Positions 18,992 through 27,763 of a DNA stretch of 64,000 bases are shown piece by piece. The position numbers were made by a program, and so were the translations under genes. Source of the DNA: Prevotella scopos JCM 17725. Its GTDB lineage: Bacteria; Bacteroidota; Bacteroidia; Bacteroidales; Bacteroidaceae. Under the pieces are notes generated by a model. It was not told the origin of the DNA. It was given only the letters and a program-made list of their open reading frames with translations, and made no database searches. The stretch is taken from contig NZ_CP072390.1 of NCBI RefSeq assembly GCF_018127785.1, positions 62,001-126,000 on the forward strand, in the 5' to 3' direction. Within the stretch, counting starts at the first letter, position 1; each line of letters opens with the position of its first letter.

Positions 18992-19126
18992 ATTAAAGGT
19001 AATATGCCACCTGAGAGTCTGCGTGCCGACTGTTAGAAGCCAGCCGCAGGCAAGTGTCTTTTTAGTGGGTTCGTTTGGTGGTGAGTTTACCTTTTATATA
19101 GGATAATAAATAATAAACAAACGAAT
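18992..19126 (+). promoter_or_regulatory. Structured 5' leader of the helicase mRNA
   Basis: A leader of about 135 nt with nested pairings: AAAGGTAA (18995-19002) with TTACCTTT (19087-19094); CCACC (19007-19011) with GGTGG (19077-19081); CTGCG (19019-19023) with CGCAG (19045-19049). The region is richer in G+C than its surroundings. It could be a cold-responsive or autoregulatory leader, as known for other DEAD-box mRNAs. I do not recognise it as a named riboswitch. Confidence 0.5.
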
Positions 19127-21049
19127 TTGAAGACATTTGAAGAGTTAGGTGTGAGCGAAGAGATTCGTCGCGCCATTAGTGAGCTTGGATTTGAAAATCC
19201 AATGCCTGTACAAGAAGAAGTAATCCCTTATTTACTTGGTAATCGTAACGACGTCATCGCACTGGCACAGACTGGTACGGGTAAGACGGCTGCATTCGGT
19301 TTGCCTTTGCTGCAACGTATTGATACAAGCAGCAAGGAGACGCAGGCTATCGTGCTGAGTCCTACGCGTGAACTTTGTTTGCAGATTGCCGATGACCTAA
19401 AGGAATTCAGTAAGTATATCCCTCATCTACATATCGCAGCTGTCTATGGTGGTGCATCTATTGATACACAGATTCGCCAGTTGCGCCATGGTGTACAGAT
19501 TATCGTGGCTACACCGGGCCGACTAATAGACCTTATGCACCGTGGGAAGGCTCGCCTTGACAAGGTTAGAAACGTTGTTTTGGACGAGGCTGACGAGATG
19601 CTGAACATGGGTTTCCAAGAGAGTATCACTGAAATATTGACCGGTGTACCTGAAGATCGTAACACATTGTTGTTCTCGGCTACGATGAGTCGTGAGGTAG
19701 AGCGTGTTGCAAAGGGTTATCTACATGACTATAAAGAGATTGTAGTGGGTAGCCGTAACGAGGGTGCTGAGAGTGTAAACCATATTTATTATATGGTGAA
19801 TGCACGCGACAAGTACCTTGCCTTGAAGCGATTGGTTGACTTCTATCCAAAGATTTATGCGATTGTATTCTGCCGTACAAAGGTTGAGACACAGGAGATT
19901 GCTGACAAGTTGATTAAGGACGGATATAATGCCGAGGCGTTGCATGGCGACCTCTCGCAGCAGCAGCGTGACCTCACGATGCAGAAGTTCCGCTCACATC
20001 TCACACAGATTCTCGTGGCAACAGACGTTGCAGCACGTGGATTGGATGTGAACGACTTGACACACGTTATCAACTATGGTCTGCCTGATGATATCGAGAA
20101 CTATACCCACCGCTCTGGCCGTACGGGTCGTGCAGGCAAGAAGGGTACTTCTATCTCGATTATTCACTCACGTGAGAAATATAAGGTACGTAATATTGAA
20201 CGCGAAATCAGTAAAGAGTTTGTTGACGGAACACTACCTTCACCAGAGGAAATCTGCAAGAAGCAGCTGTTTAAGACAATGGATGACATCCTGAAGACAG
20301 ACGTTGATGAGGACCAGATTGCACCTTACATGAAGGATATCAACCGCCAATTCGAGTATATCGATAAGGAGGTTGTCATCAAGAAGATTGTTTCTGCAAC
20401 CTTCGGTCGCTTCCTTGACTATTATAAGAATGCTCAGGAGATCGAGAAGCCATCGTCACGTAGTGCACGTGAAGATAGCCGTGGCGCAAGAGGCGAAGGC
20501 AGAGGAAGCCGCAGCCGTGGTCCACGTAAGGCGGAGAGTGGTTATAAGCGACTCTTTATCAATCTCGGTAAGGCAGATGGTTTCTATCCGGGTGAGGTGA
20601 TGCAGTTCATCAATAAGAATGTACATGGTAAGCAGGCAGTAGGACATATCGACCTCCTTGCTAAGCAGAGCTACATCGAAGTGCCAGAGCAGGATGCTCA
20701 GAAAGTGATGCAGTCATTGGACGGTGCAACCTATAAAGGTCGTAAGGTGCGTTGTAACGATGCTGAAGAAGGTGGTCACGGTCGCTCATCTAATGGTCGT
20801 TCAGCAGGTGGCAATGGTCGCTCTGCAGGCAGTCGTGGTGGTTACGGCAGCCGTGGCGAGGGTCGTCAGGAGTCTCGTGAGCGCAAGGGCCGTGGTCGTC
20901 GCCAGTATGATGAGAATTCTTTCGGAGGACAGCATAAGTTCAAGAAAGATGATTGGAAGGAACTTATGAAGGGTAGCCCAGCTAAGCTAAAGGGCGATGA
21001 ACCAGACTTCTCTGAGGAAGGTTGGGCAAGACGCAGACCAAAGAAGTAA
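19127..21049 (+). CDS. deaD: DEAD-box ATP-dependent RNA helicase with DbpA-type RNA-binding domain
   Basis: A 640-residue cytoplasmic helicase that unwinds structured RNA, likely in ribosome assembly or cold adaptation. Motifs seen: AQTGTGKT (Walker A), PTRELCLQ, TPGRL, DEAD, SATM, then in the second RecA domain ATDVAARGLD and HRSGRTGRAG. A DbpA-like RNA-binding fold (about 478-555, YKRLFINLGKADGFYPGEV) follows an Arg/Gly/Ser-rich linker, and the tail (about 560-640) is a long RG-rich low-complexity region, likely to bind RNA non-specifically. The frame opens with a TTG start codon at 19127; no ATG or GTG lies nearby before the conserved MKTFEELGVSE sequence. Confidence 0.95.
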   Translation: MKTFEELGVSEEIRRAISELGFENPMPVQEEVIPYLLGNRNDVIALAQTGTGKTAAFGLPLLQRIDTSSKETQAIVLSPTRELCLQIADDLKEFSKYIPHLHIAAVYGGASIDTQIRQLRHGVQIIVATPGRLIDLMHRGKARLDKVRNVVLDEADEMLNMGFQESITEILTGVPEDRNTLLFSATMSREVERVAKGYLHDYKEIVVGSRNEGAESVNHIYYMVNARDKYLALKRLVDFYPKIYAIVFCRTKVETQEIADKLIKDGYNAEALHGDLSQQQRDLTMQKFRSHLTQILVATDVAARGLDVNDLTHVINYGLPDDIENYTHRSGRTGRAGKKGTSISIIHSREKYKVRNIEREISKEFVDGTLPSPEEICKKQLFKTMDDILKTDVDEDQIAPYMKDINRQFEYIDKEVVIKKIVSATFGRFLDYYKNAQEIEKPSSRSAREDSRGARGEGRGSRSRGPRKAESGYKRLFINLGKADGFYPGEVMQFINKNVHGKQAVGHIDLLAKQSYIEVPEQDAQKVMQSLDGATYKGRKVRCNDAEEGGHGRSSNGRSAGGNGRSAGSRGGYGSRGEGRQESRERKGRGRRQYDENSFGGQHKFKKDDWKELMKGSPAKLKGDEPDFSEEGWARRRPKK

Positions 21050-21064
21050 AAGACCCCTCCCCGA

Positions 21065-21083
21065 CCCTCCCCAAAGGGGAGGG
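21065..21083 (+). terminator. G+C-rich hairpin after the helicase gene
   Basis: CCCTCCCC (21065-21072) pairs with GGGGAGGG (21076-21083) around AAA, 16 bp after the stop. No T-run follows. An almost identical hairpin follows porV at 38805-38824. Confidence 0.5.
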
Positions 21084-21185
21084 AGACTTAGCGCATAACG
21101 TTGGAGAGACTTTCGATAAATAGGCTATACATTGATAATCTTTCGTATAGTTCATAGCTCCATTTATGAAGGGTATTAGGCATCC

Positions 21186-21242
21186 GCACCATTGGTGCGA
21201 AGCATTAGCACTATTCGTGCGGAGCATCAGCACGAGTAGTGT
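21186..21242. repeat. Array of three 13-bp palindromes, period 22 bp, outside any mobile-element copy
   Basis: Units 21186-21198 (GCAC-CATTG-GTGC), 21208-21220 (GCAC-TATTC-GTGC) and 21230-21242 (GCAC-GAGTA-GTGT), with 9-bp spacers GAAGCATTA and GGAGCATCA. No GGCTCTAT ends are found nearby, so this is the array without the element. Confidence 0.85.
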
Positions 21243-21353
21243 GGAGCCTCAACACGATAACTAAAAGGGGGAAGAGAGAAGGCTATTACCGGTATCGTAT
21301 ATCGTGAGGTATCACTCATACGAAAGCAGTTTCTCAGTTTACCAGCAATAACT

Positions 21354-21716
21354 ATGTACAAAATCATAGCCAGTTTATACCGTTTTAATATGAGAGGGGC
21401 TAACAGAAGCATTCCTTATTTTGCTACCTTGACAAACCTTCTCGCACTGTTTATACTTTGTTTATTTATAATAATTGGTTTATTAAATATGCAGAGTGTA
21501 TTAAAATTTTGGCATACAGGCTCAAAATCAGGGGATTACCTGATAGGTGCAGTTATTATCGTTCCCTTATACCTCTTAATGTTTCGTATATTTCCAGAGC
21601 GAAAGATGAAAGAACAAGAGGCATTACTGACAAAGAAAGAATATCAGTTGGGACTGTTTTCTTATGTATTCTTGGTAATAATATTAATGATTACCCTTTT
21701 CGTTATATCTAAATAA
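21354..21716 (+). CDS. Small integral membrane protein, unknown function
   Basis: 120 residues with three hydrophobic helices (about 23-47, TLTNLLALFILCLFIIIGLL; about 60-80, YLIGAVIIVPLYLLMF; about 98-118, GLFSYVFLVIILMITLFVI) and short charged loops (RIFPERKMKEQE). No motif or family is recognised. It is a plausible real gene because of the consistent helix pattern and the bidirectional terminator behind it. The ATG at 21354 is preceded by a weak ribosome-binding context. Confidence 0.6.
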   Translation: MYKIIASLYRFNMRGANRSIPYFATLTNLLALFILCLFIIIGLLNMQSVLKFWHTGSKSGDYLIGAVIIVPLYLLMFRIFPERKMKEQEALLTKKEYQLGLFSYVFLVIILMITLFVISK

Positions 21717-21787
21717 AAATGTAGTATGCTTACAGTAAAAGTCAATAAGCTGATAATATACCCATAAAGATACTACTTTTCAAAAGA

Positions 21788-21823
21788 AAAATAGGTATGT
21801 TCGTTCTTGAACATACCTATTTT
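21788..21823. terminator. Bidirectional terminator between convergent genes
   Basis: AAAATAGGTATGTTC (21788-21802) pairs perfectly with 21809-21823; 15-bp stem, 6-nt loop, A-run before and T-run after. It serves both the small membrane protein gene (+) and the S46 peptidase gene (-). Confidence 0.85.
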
Positions 21824-21842
21824 AATATATTAGGAGTAACCC

Positions 21843-23966
21843 TTACTGTGGGTTGATTTCCTGCAGCAGACGGTCAGCGTGACCCCACTTATCCATCAGG
21901 TAGAGGACGAAACGGATGTCAACACCAATACAACGTGCGAGCTTGCGATCGAAGTTGATATCGCTTGAAAGGCTATCCCAGTTACCGTCGAAAGCAAGAC
22001 CAATAAGGCGACCCTTACCATCGAACATTGGAGAACCTGAGTTACCACCAGTGATATCATTGTTAGTAAGGAAGCAAAGCTGCATCTTACCTGTTGTCTT
22101 ATCAGCATAACGACCGAAGTCCTTAGCACTCATAAGGTCCATCATGATAGGCTCAACCTTGTAATCCTCAAGTTTCTTACCTAACTTCATCTTCTCAACA
22201 AGACTCTCAGCAGTTGTGTAGTAGTTGCTATCGAAGCCACCAATCATATAGCCACCCACCTGTCCATAAGACATACGCATGGTGAAGTTAGCATCACTAT
22301 AATGTGGCATATCCATCTCCATCTGTACCTTTGCCTCGCAAAGTTTCTTCTCTTCCTGCTCGATAGCTTCTATCTTGCTAACATAGTTGGTCGTAACTTG
22401 CTGATAGAGCATCACGAGTTCTACTCCAAGCTGTATACCTGGGTCGTTGAGTGTCTTCTCATCATTATAGAACTTATGGTCCTTAACGAGTAGTTTACTG
22501 TTTGCATAGAGCCAGTCAGTGTACTTCTTATAATTGTTACCGAACTTTGTTTTGATAACATTAAATACTTCTGGACGATATGCAGTAGGTACGTGTTCAG
22601 CATAGTTCTTCAACATAGCGGCTGTCATTTCCTTATCAAGGGCTAAGTTCCAGTCGCTACTATTGTCCTTAAACTGTACATACTGTGCTGATTCATCATC
22701 CTTAGGACCTTGTGGTTCGATAGCGCCACGGGTGATATCCAAGGCTCTCTGAATCAATTCAGACACCTTCCAGAATGACTCGTTCCAGTAAGCTTGAACC
22801 AAAGCAGGCTCAGCACTCTCCTTATAAAGGTTGCTTAACTTCTTGAGATCAACATTTACAGCAGGGTCCTTCACGGTCTTTTCATCCAACCATCTCTGTA
22901 TCTTAGCCTCATATTCAGCCTTCTGACGAATCAAACCGATGGAATCAATACATTTATTCATACCAATAGAGTTTTTCCAGTAGTTAGCTGATGTAACGTA
23001 CTTGTTCTCATATTGGAGACGAGTCTTCTCGTTCTTATCCATGTACTTCTTCATAATAGCGAGCTTGATATCACGAACTTGTACACGAACAGTGTTTTCA
23101 ATGTCTCGACGCTGCTGTATACCGAACGAAGACAAGTAACGATTAGTAGAGCCAGGATAGCCAATTGTCATTGCAAAATCCTTATCCTTATAACCCTCAA
23201 GACTTACAGGAGCCCAGTTAGCTGGCTTATAAGGCACATTATCCTTTGAGTAGGCAGCTGGTCCGTTGGTCTTAGGATCGGCATAAATACGGAACACTGA
23301 GAAGTCACTTGTCTGTCGTGGCCACATCCAGTTGTCTGTTTCACCACCGAACTTACCCATACTCTTTGGTACAGTGAACACCAAACGTACGTCTTGGAAG
23401 TCCTGATATGTAGTGGCATAATACTTATTTCCCTCGTAGAAAGCATCTACACTGATATGCAAAGTCTTATCAATGGTCTTGATAGAGTCGGTCAAATGAT
23501 TTGTAAGAGAATCGATAATCGCCTCTGTCTGTTCAGCATTCTTCCCTGCAATAAGCTTATTAACACGAGGAGTAATATCCTCCTGCTTCTTCATAAAGGA
23601 AACAAACAAGTCCTTACTTGGGAGTTCCTCTGCATAGCTTTTTGCATAGAAACCATCCTTCATATAATCATGTTCAACGGTGGAAAGGGCATTAATTGCA
23701 CTGAATCCACAATGATGATTAGTGAAGACAAGACCATTTGGTGATACAACAACACCTGAGCAGAAGCCAGAGAAGTTGATTACAGAATTGCTGATAGCGT
23801 TAGGTGCGCCGTAAAGCATGTTTTCAGGCAATTGGAATCCTTCGGCTACCATTTGTTCGTAGACGGCATTTGGCAAATTGTAAAGCGTCCACATACCCTC
23901 GTCGGCGTGCATGGTTGTACTACCCAATGCGAGAAGTCCGGCAATAAGTAAAGTCGATTTCTTCAT
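21843..23966 (-). CDS. S46 family dipeptidyl-peptidase (DPP7/DPP11 type)
   Basis: A 707-residue secreted serine exopeptidase that removes dipeptides from the N-terminus of peptides, feeding amino-acid fermentation. Signal peptide 1-21. Catalytic His in FTNHHCGFSA (about 84-85), Asp in the DNWMWPRQTSDF region, and Ser643 in GGNSGSPMF. The residue that sets specificity, 25 positions after the catalytic serine (Gly673 in P. gingivalis DPP7, Arg673 in DPP11), is Ser668 here (SLSSDINF). The enzyme is therefore not a typical DPP11 (Asp/Glu-specific) and may have DPP7-like broad specificity. It is transcribed alone, converging with the small membrane protein gene. Confidence 0.93.
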   Translation of the reverse strand: MKKSTLLIAGLLALGSTTMHADEGMWTLYNLPNAVYEQMVAEGFQLPENMLYGAPNAISNSVINFSGFCSGVVVSPNGLVFTNHHCGFSAINALSTVEHDYMKDGFYAKSYAEELPSKDLFVSFMKKQEDITPRVNKLIAGKNAEQTEAIIDSLTNHLTDSIKTIDKTLHISVDAFYEGNKYYATTYQDFQDVRLVFTVPKSMGKFGGETDNWMWPRQTSDFSVFRIYADPKTNGPAAYSKDNVPYKPANWAPVSLEGYKDKDFAMTIGYPGSTNRYLSSFGIQQRRDIENTVRVQVRDIKLAIMKKYMDKNEKTRLQYENKYVTSANYWKNSIGMNKCIDSIGLIRQKAEYEAKIQRWLDEKTVKDPAVNVDLKKLSNLYKESAEPALVQAYWNESFWKVSELIQRALDITRGAIEPQGPKDDESAQYVQFKDNSSDWNLALDKEMTAAMLKNYAEHVPTAYRPEVFNVIKTKFGNNYKKYTDWLYANSKLLVKDHKFYNDEKTLNDPGIQLGVELVMLYQQVTTNYVSKIEAIEQEEKKLCEAKVQMEMDMPHYSDANFTMRMSYGQVGGYMIGGFDSNYYTTAESLVEKMKLGKKLEDYKVEPIMMDLMSAKDFGRYADKTTGKMQLCFLTNNDITGGNSGSPMFDGKGRLIGLAFDGNWDSLSSDINFDRKLARCIGVDIRFVLYLMDKWGHADRLLQEINPQ

Positions 23967-23995
23967 AATGATATTATTGGTTAAATTATACTTGT

Positions 23996-25447
23996 TTATT
24001 TCTTTGCAAACCGATTGCGTAATTGTTGTAACGGGAAATCGTGGTATAACACGTGAGCTATGAAGAGAATAATCACCAAGGTGTTAATTCCCAATGCCGC
24101 AGGAACAGGAAGGTTGGCGTTAGTATAAGTGATGATGGCAAAGAACAAACCTGCTATCAGTAGATAGACAAAGATACTCTTCAGTGGATAGTTGATAGGG
24201 TATTTACGCTGACCAACGATATAAGATAGTACCATCGCTGTGGCATTGCCCAAGAATCCTGCCCAAGCACAAGCAATGTAACCATATTTTGGTACGAATA
24301 TCACGTTGATTCCGATGATTACAGCACAGCCGATGCCAGAGAAGTAGGCTCCCCAAATGGTTTTGTCGATGAGCTTATACCAGAAACTTAGATTGAAATA
24401 GACGCCCGTCATAATACCTCCAGCCATCACGATAGGTACAACCTGTAGTCCTACCCAGTAGTCACGGCCAATGATATGACGTAGGATATCCATATAACCC
24501 ATCACAACAAGGAAGGCTAAAAGCGTGAAGATGATAAAGAACTTCATCGCTCTTGCATAGGTTTCCTTATTGTCTTTGTCGCGTGCCTTACCAAAAACGA
24601 ATGGCTCGTAGGCATAACGGAAAGCCTGTGTAATCATCGACATAATCATTGCTATCTTACTTGCAGCACCGAAGATACCCAACTGTGTATGTGCATCACT
24701 ATTCTTATAGACGTATGGGAAGAGGATGTAACCTGCTGTCTGATTAAGAATACCGGCAATACCAAGGAATAGAATTGGCCAAGTATAAGACAACATCTTC
24801 TTTGCCAAAGGCATATCAAGCAACTTACCGCCTGAGAAGAAACCATCTTTTAGCTCTTTCCAGAAACAGAAGGTGATAGTCGTTGTACATACAAGGTTAA
24901 TATAGAAGGCGTAACCGACTTCATGACCGCCAAGAACAAGATAGTAACCAAGATTCAAAATGATGTTCAAAGCAATGAACAATAGTTTGAAAGTAGCAAA
25001 CTTAATCGGACGCTTCTTATATCTGAGATAGGCAAAAGGAATAGCCTGAAAGGCATCTGTCGCCACCGTGATAGCCATTACCCACACATACGACGGATGT
25101 TCCGAGTAACCCATAAAGTCACAGATAGGCTGCAAGAAGACGAAGACCATTGCGATGAATAGCAGTGAAGAAAGACCTACCAAAGACAAAGTAGTAGAGT
25201 AAACCTTCTTCGGATCTTGGTCAGTCTTATTGGCATAACGGAAGAAGGTCGTCTCCATTCCATAGGTCAAAACGACCAACAGCAACGCAGTATAGGCATA
25301 GATGTTTGTGATAACACCATAGCCACCGCTCGCTGCACTAATTTTCGCTGTATAGAGGGGTACAAGAAGGTAGTTTAAGAACCTTCCGATGATACTGCTC
25401 AATCCGTAGATAGCAGTGTCTTTTGCAAGTGATTTTAAATTTGCCAT
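23996..25447 (-). CDS. Polysaccharide flippase (Wzx/MATE-like, oligosaccharide flippase family)
   Basis: 483 residues with about 12-14 membrane helices and few loops. The start MANLKSLAKDTAIYGLSSIIGRFLNYLLVPLY matches the opening of polysaccharide-biosynthesis export proteins that flip lipid-linked sugar units across the inner membrane. It is not inside a visible capsule locus. It lies between the S46 peptidase and the SpmAB-like gene, all on one strand, with 29 and 90 bp gaps, so partial co-transcription is possible. Confidence 0.85.
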   Translation of the reverse strand: MANLKSLAKDTAIYGLSSIIGRFLNYLLVPLYTAKISAASGGYGVITNIYAYTALLLVVLTYGMETTFFRYANKTDQDPKKVYSTTLSLVGLSSLLFIAMVFVFLQPICDFMGYSEHPSYVWVMAITVATDAFQAIPFAYLRYKKRPIKFATFKLLFIALNIILNLGYYLVLGGHEVGYAFYINLVCTTTITFCFWKELKDGFFSGGKLLDMPLAKKMLSYTWPILFLGIAGILNQTAGYILFPYVYKNSDAHTQLGIFGAASKIAMIMSMITQAFRYAYEPFVFGKARDKDNKETYARAMKFFIIFTLLAFLVVMGYMDILRHIIGRDYWVGLQVVPIVMAGGIMTGVYFNLSFWYKLIDKTIWGAYFSGIGCAVIIGINVIFVPKYGYIACAWAGFLGNATAMVLSYIVGQRKYPINYPLKSIFVYLLIAGLFFAIITYTNANLPVPAALGINTLVIILFIAHVLYHDFPLQQLRNRFAKK

Positions 25448-25537
25448 TGTTGTATTATAGTTTAGCTTATTTGCCTTATTGGGCTAATAAGGCTTATAGG
25501 GCTAATAGCCCAACAGCTTAATAGACTCATTTATCTT

Positions 25538-26764
25538 CTAAAAGAATATATAGCAGATTGTAATTGCAGCTATTACACCAGCCAAATCGGCTAATAGTCC
25601 ACAAGCCAGTGCGTGCCGTGTATATCTTATTCCGATGCTTCCGAAGTAAACCGCCAAGATATAGAAAGTAGTATCTGTTGAACCTTGGAAGATACAACTC
25701 AATCTGCCAACGAATGAGTCAACACCAAAAGTCTTCATTGATTCCAACATAAGACCACGTGCGCCACTACCAGAAAGCGGCTTCATAAAAGCAGTTGGGA
25801 GTGCATCTACGAATCTTGTGTCAAGTCCGCACTGCTCCACACACCACTTAATTCCCTGTATCAAAAGGTCCATTGCACCCGAAGCACGGAACACTCCTAC
25901 AGCCACAAGGATAGCTACCAGATAAGGAATAATGCGTACTGCGGTTTGGAATCCATCCTTCGCTCCTTCGATGAAAGCATCATAAACATTCACTTTCCGT
26001 AATAGCGCCACAACGATGAAAAGCATGATTATCGACATGACAATCAAGTTAGAAGCAACAGATGACACCGTATTCGTCATCTGCTTATCCATCTGTCCGA
26101 ATCCCCAAATTAACAATCCGACAAAGCCTATAATACCAACAAGCCCCAAAAACAATGTTGGTTGGAAAATATTGATACGTTGCCAAGCTGCCGTAATGAG
26201 AATACCAGCTATCGTAGCTACCGTTGTTGCCAACAGAATTGGGATAAACACATCCATAGGTTGTGCTGCACCGTTCATGCTTCGATAGCCGAGAATGGTC
26301 GTAGGGATGAGCGTCAGACCCGAAGTATTCAATACTAAGAACATTATCATCGGGTTAGTTGCCGTGTCCTTCTTTGTGTTCAACTCTTGCATCTGCGCCA
26401 TTGCCTTCAGTCCAGTAGGCGTAGCTGCATTATCAAGCCCTAACATATTCGATGCAATATTCATAAAGATAGAACCCATAACAGGGTGATTCTTAGGGAT
26501 ATCAGGGAAGAGTTTTGAGAAGAAGGGGCTGAGCATACGTGCAAGAACATTGACAACACCAGCCTTTTCGCCAATCTTCATGATTCCCAACCATAGCGTC
26601 AAGACTCCTGTTAAGCCTATTGATGTTGTAAAGGCATTCTTAGATGAATCAAAGGTAGAATTCATCATTTTTTCAAATATTGTTGTATCGCCCATCAACA
26701 GAGAGATAATGCCGAAGACGAAGGCTATTAGGAAGAATCCTACCCAAATATAGTTCAGTGCCAT
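25538..26764 (-). CDS. SpmA-SpmB-like fusion (nucleoside-recognition/Gate domain membrane protein)
   Basis: 408 residues, many membrane helices. The first half (about 1-195) resembles spore maturation protein A (LTGVLTLWLGIMKIGEKAGVV, GLDNAATPTGLKAMAQMQ) and the second half (about 225-408) resembles protein B (ALPTAFMKPLSGSGARGLML, GSTDTTFYILAVYFGSIG). In Bacillus these are two genes; fused forms are common in Bacteroidetes, which do not sporulate. The transported substrate is unknown. Confidence 0.88.
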   Translation of the reverse strand: MALNYIWVGFFLIAFVFGIISLLMGDTTIFEKMMNSTFDSSKNAFTTSIGLTGVLTLWLGIMKIGEKAGVVNVLARMLSPFFSKLFPDIPKNHPVMGSIFMNIASNMLGLDNAATPTGLKAMAQMQELNTKKDTATNPMIMFLVLNTSGLTLIPTTILGYRSMNGAAQPMDVFIPILLATTVATIAGILITAAWQRINIFQPTLFLGLVGIIGFVGLLIWGFGQMDKQMTNTVSSVASNLIVMSIIMLFIVVALLRKVNVYDAFIEGAKDGFQTAVRIIPYLVAILVAVGVFRASGAMDLLIQGIKWCVEQCGLDTRFVDALPTAFMKPLSGSGARGLMLESMKTFGVDSFVGRLSCIFQGSTDTTFYILAVYFGSIGIRYTRHALACGLLADLAGVIAAITICYIFF

Positions 26765-27191
26765 TTATTGCGTTTTTATAACTATTTTAATATGTCTGTT
26801 ATGAATTAGAAGTGGGGACAGACAGCCCCACAACGGCACCATACTTTCCCAATGCAAAGATAAACATTTCTGTGTGAACGTACGGCATAATAAGCTAAAA
26901 AGATGTGTTTAGTCTCCCTGTTTCCAATGGTTTTGTCGCAAAGAAGTTTTTTTTTATTTTCAATGATAGTTCTGAGTAACGTTAATTACACCTTGTTACA
27001 TAACTGTTTTATCGATGATTTTATATGCATGTATGTACGATTTAATCTTTTTAACATACGAATTTGTGTTTATGTTATATGAAGTTTTTATCTTTGCAAA
27101 TATCTTTTGAGGATAGGCTTTTATCTATCTCCAATTACTTTTATCACAAAATTAGTCACTTTGCGAATTTTATTCGTAACAACAAGACTGT
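26765..27191. other. Divergent intergenic region with two promoters
   Basis: Minus-strand -7 box TATCTTTG at 26862-26855 for the SpmAB-like gene. Plus-strand TTTG (27063-27066) and TATCTTTG (27089-27096), spacer 22 bp, for the gene at 27192. Nothing else is recognised. Confidence 0.55.
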
Positions 27192-27626
27192 ATGGGTATT
27201 TTCGATTTCTTTAAAAAGAATAAGCGTAAGGCTCAGCAAAACGAACAATGTCTCTCTGATGTTGAAGAGACAGAAGAGGCCGATTTATGGTCAGAAGCTT
27301 ATGTAGCAGTACCTCAGTGTTATGAAAAAGAGGGACACGAAAAGCTTCTGAGTTTTGTTATCACCGAAGGTGTTAACACCATTCTGCCTATGTATCCCAA
27401 TGAATTATATAAAAATGAGGATGATAACTTCTCTGACATACAACTAACATTTGTAAGTACGACAAAGCTTGGAGAAGTTGTTTCTTTACCTTTCTTTCAT
27501 TGTGTACCAGCCTTGTCAAATTATGCTGTAGAGTTCAGAGAACCAAACGTTCTCATTAGAGGATTGAATGCAGCCGAAATGGGCTTGCTGATTTCTGGGG
27601 TACAGCAGTCTTTAAAGCGTTGTTAG
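27192..27626 (+). CDS. Hypothetical soluble protein
   Basis: 144 residues, no signal peptide. It begins MGIFDFFKKNKRK, an amphipathic or basic start typical of small cytoplasmic Bacteroidetes proteins, followed by an acidic stretch (DVEETEEADLWSEAYVAV). The rest has an alternating strand/helix pattern with no motif I recognise. It has its own promoter and a perfect terminator, which supports a real single-gene transcript. Confidence 0.65.
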   Translation: MGIFDFFKKNKRKAQQNEQCLSDVEETEEADLWSEAYVAVPQCYEKEGHEKLLSFVITEGVNTILPMYPNELYKNEDDNFSDIQLTFVSTTKLGEVVSLPFFHCVPALSNYAVEFREPNVLIRGLNAAEMGLLISGVQQSLKRC

Positions 27627-27661
27627 TTATTAGAAAGGGAAAGCAATATATCCATAAAAAA

Positions 27662-27696
27662 GGAGTTGTACCAATGTGTCATTTTGGTACAACTCC
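27662..27696. terminator. Bidirectional terminator
   Basis: GGAGTTGTACCAA (27662-27674) pairs perfectly with 27684-27696; 13-bp stem and 9-nt loop with an A-run on the left. It sits between the convergent hypothetical gene and the GH16 gene. Confidence 0.85.
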
Positions 27697-27763
27697 ATTT
27701 CTTATAGATTTTTCATGGCATAATCTTTTTAGATAAAATGCGCTTTATCTTGTTGGATCTAGT

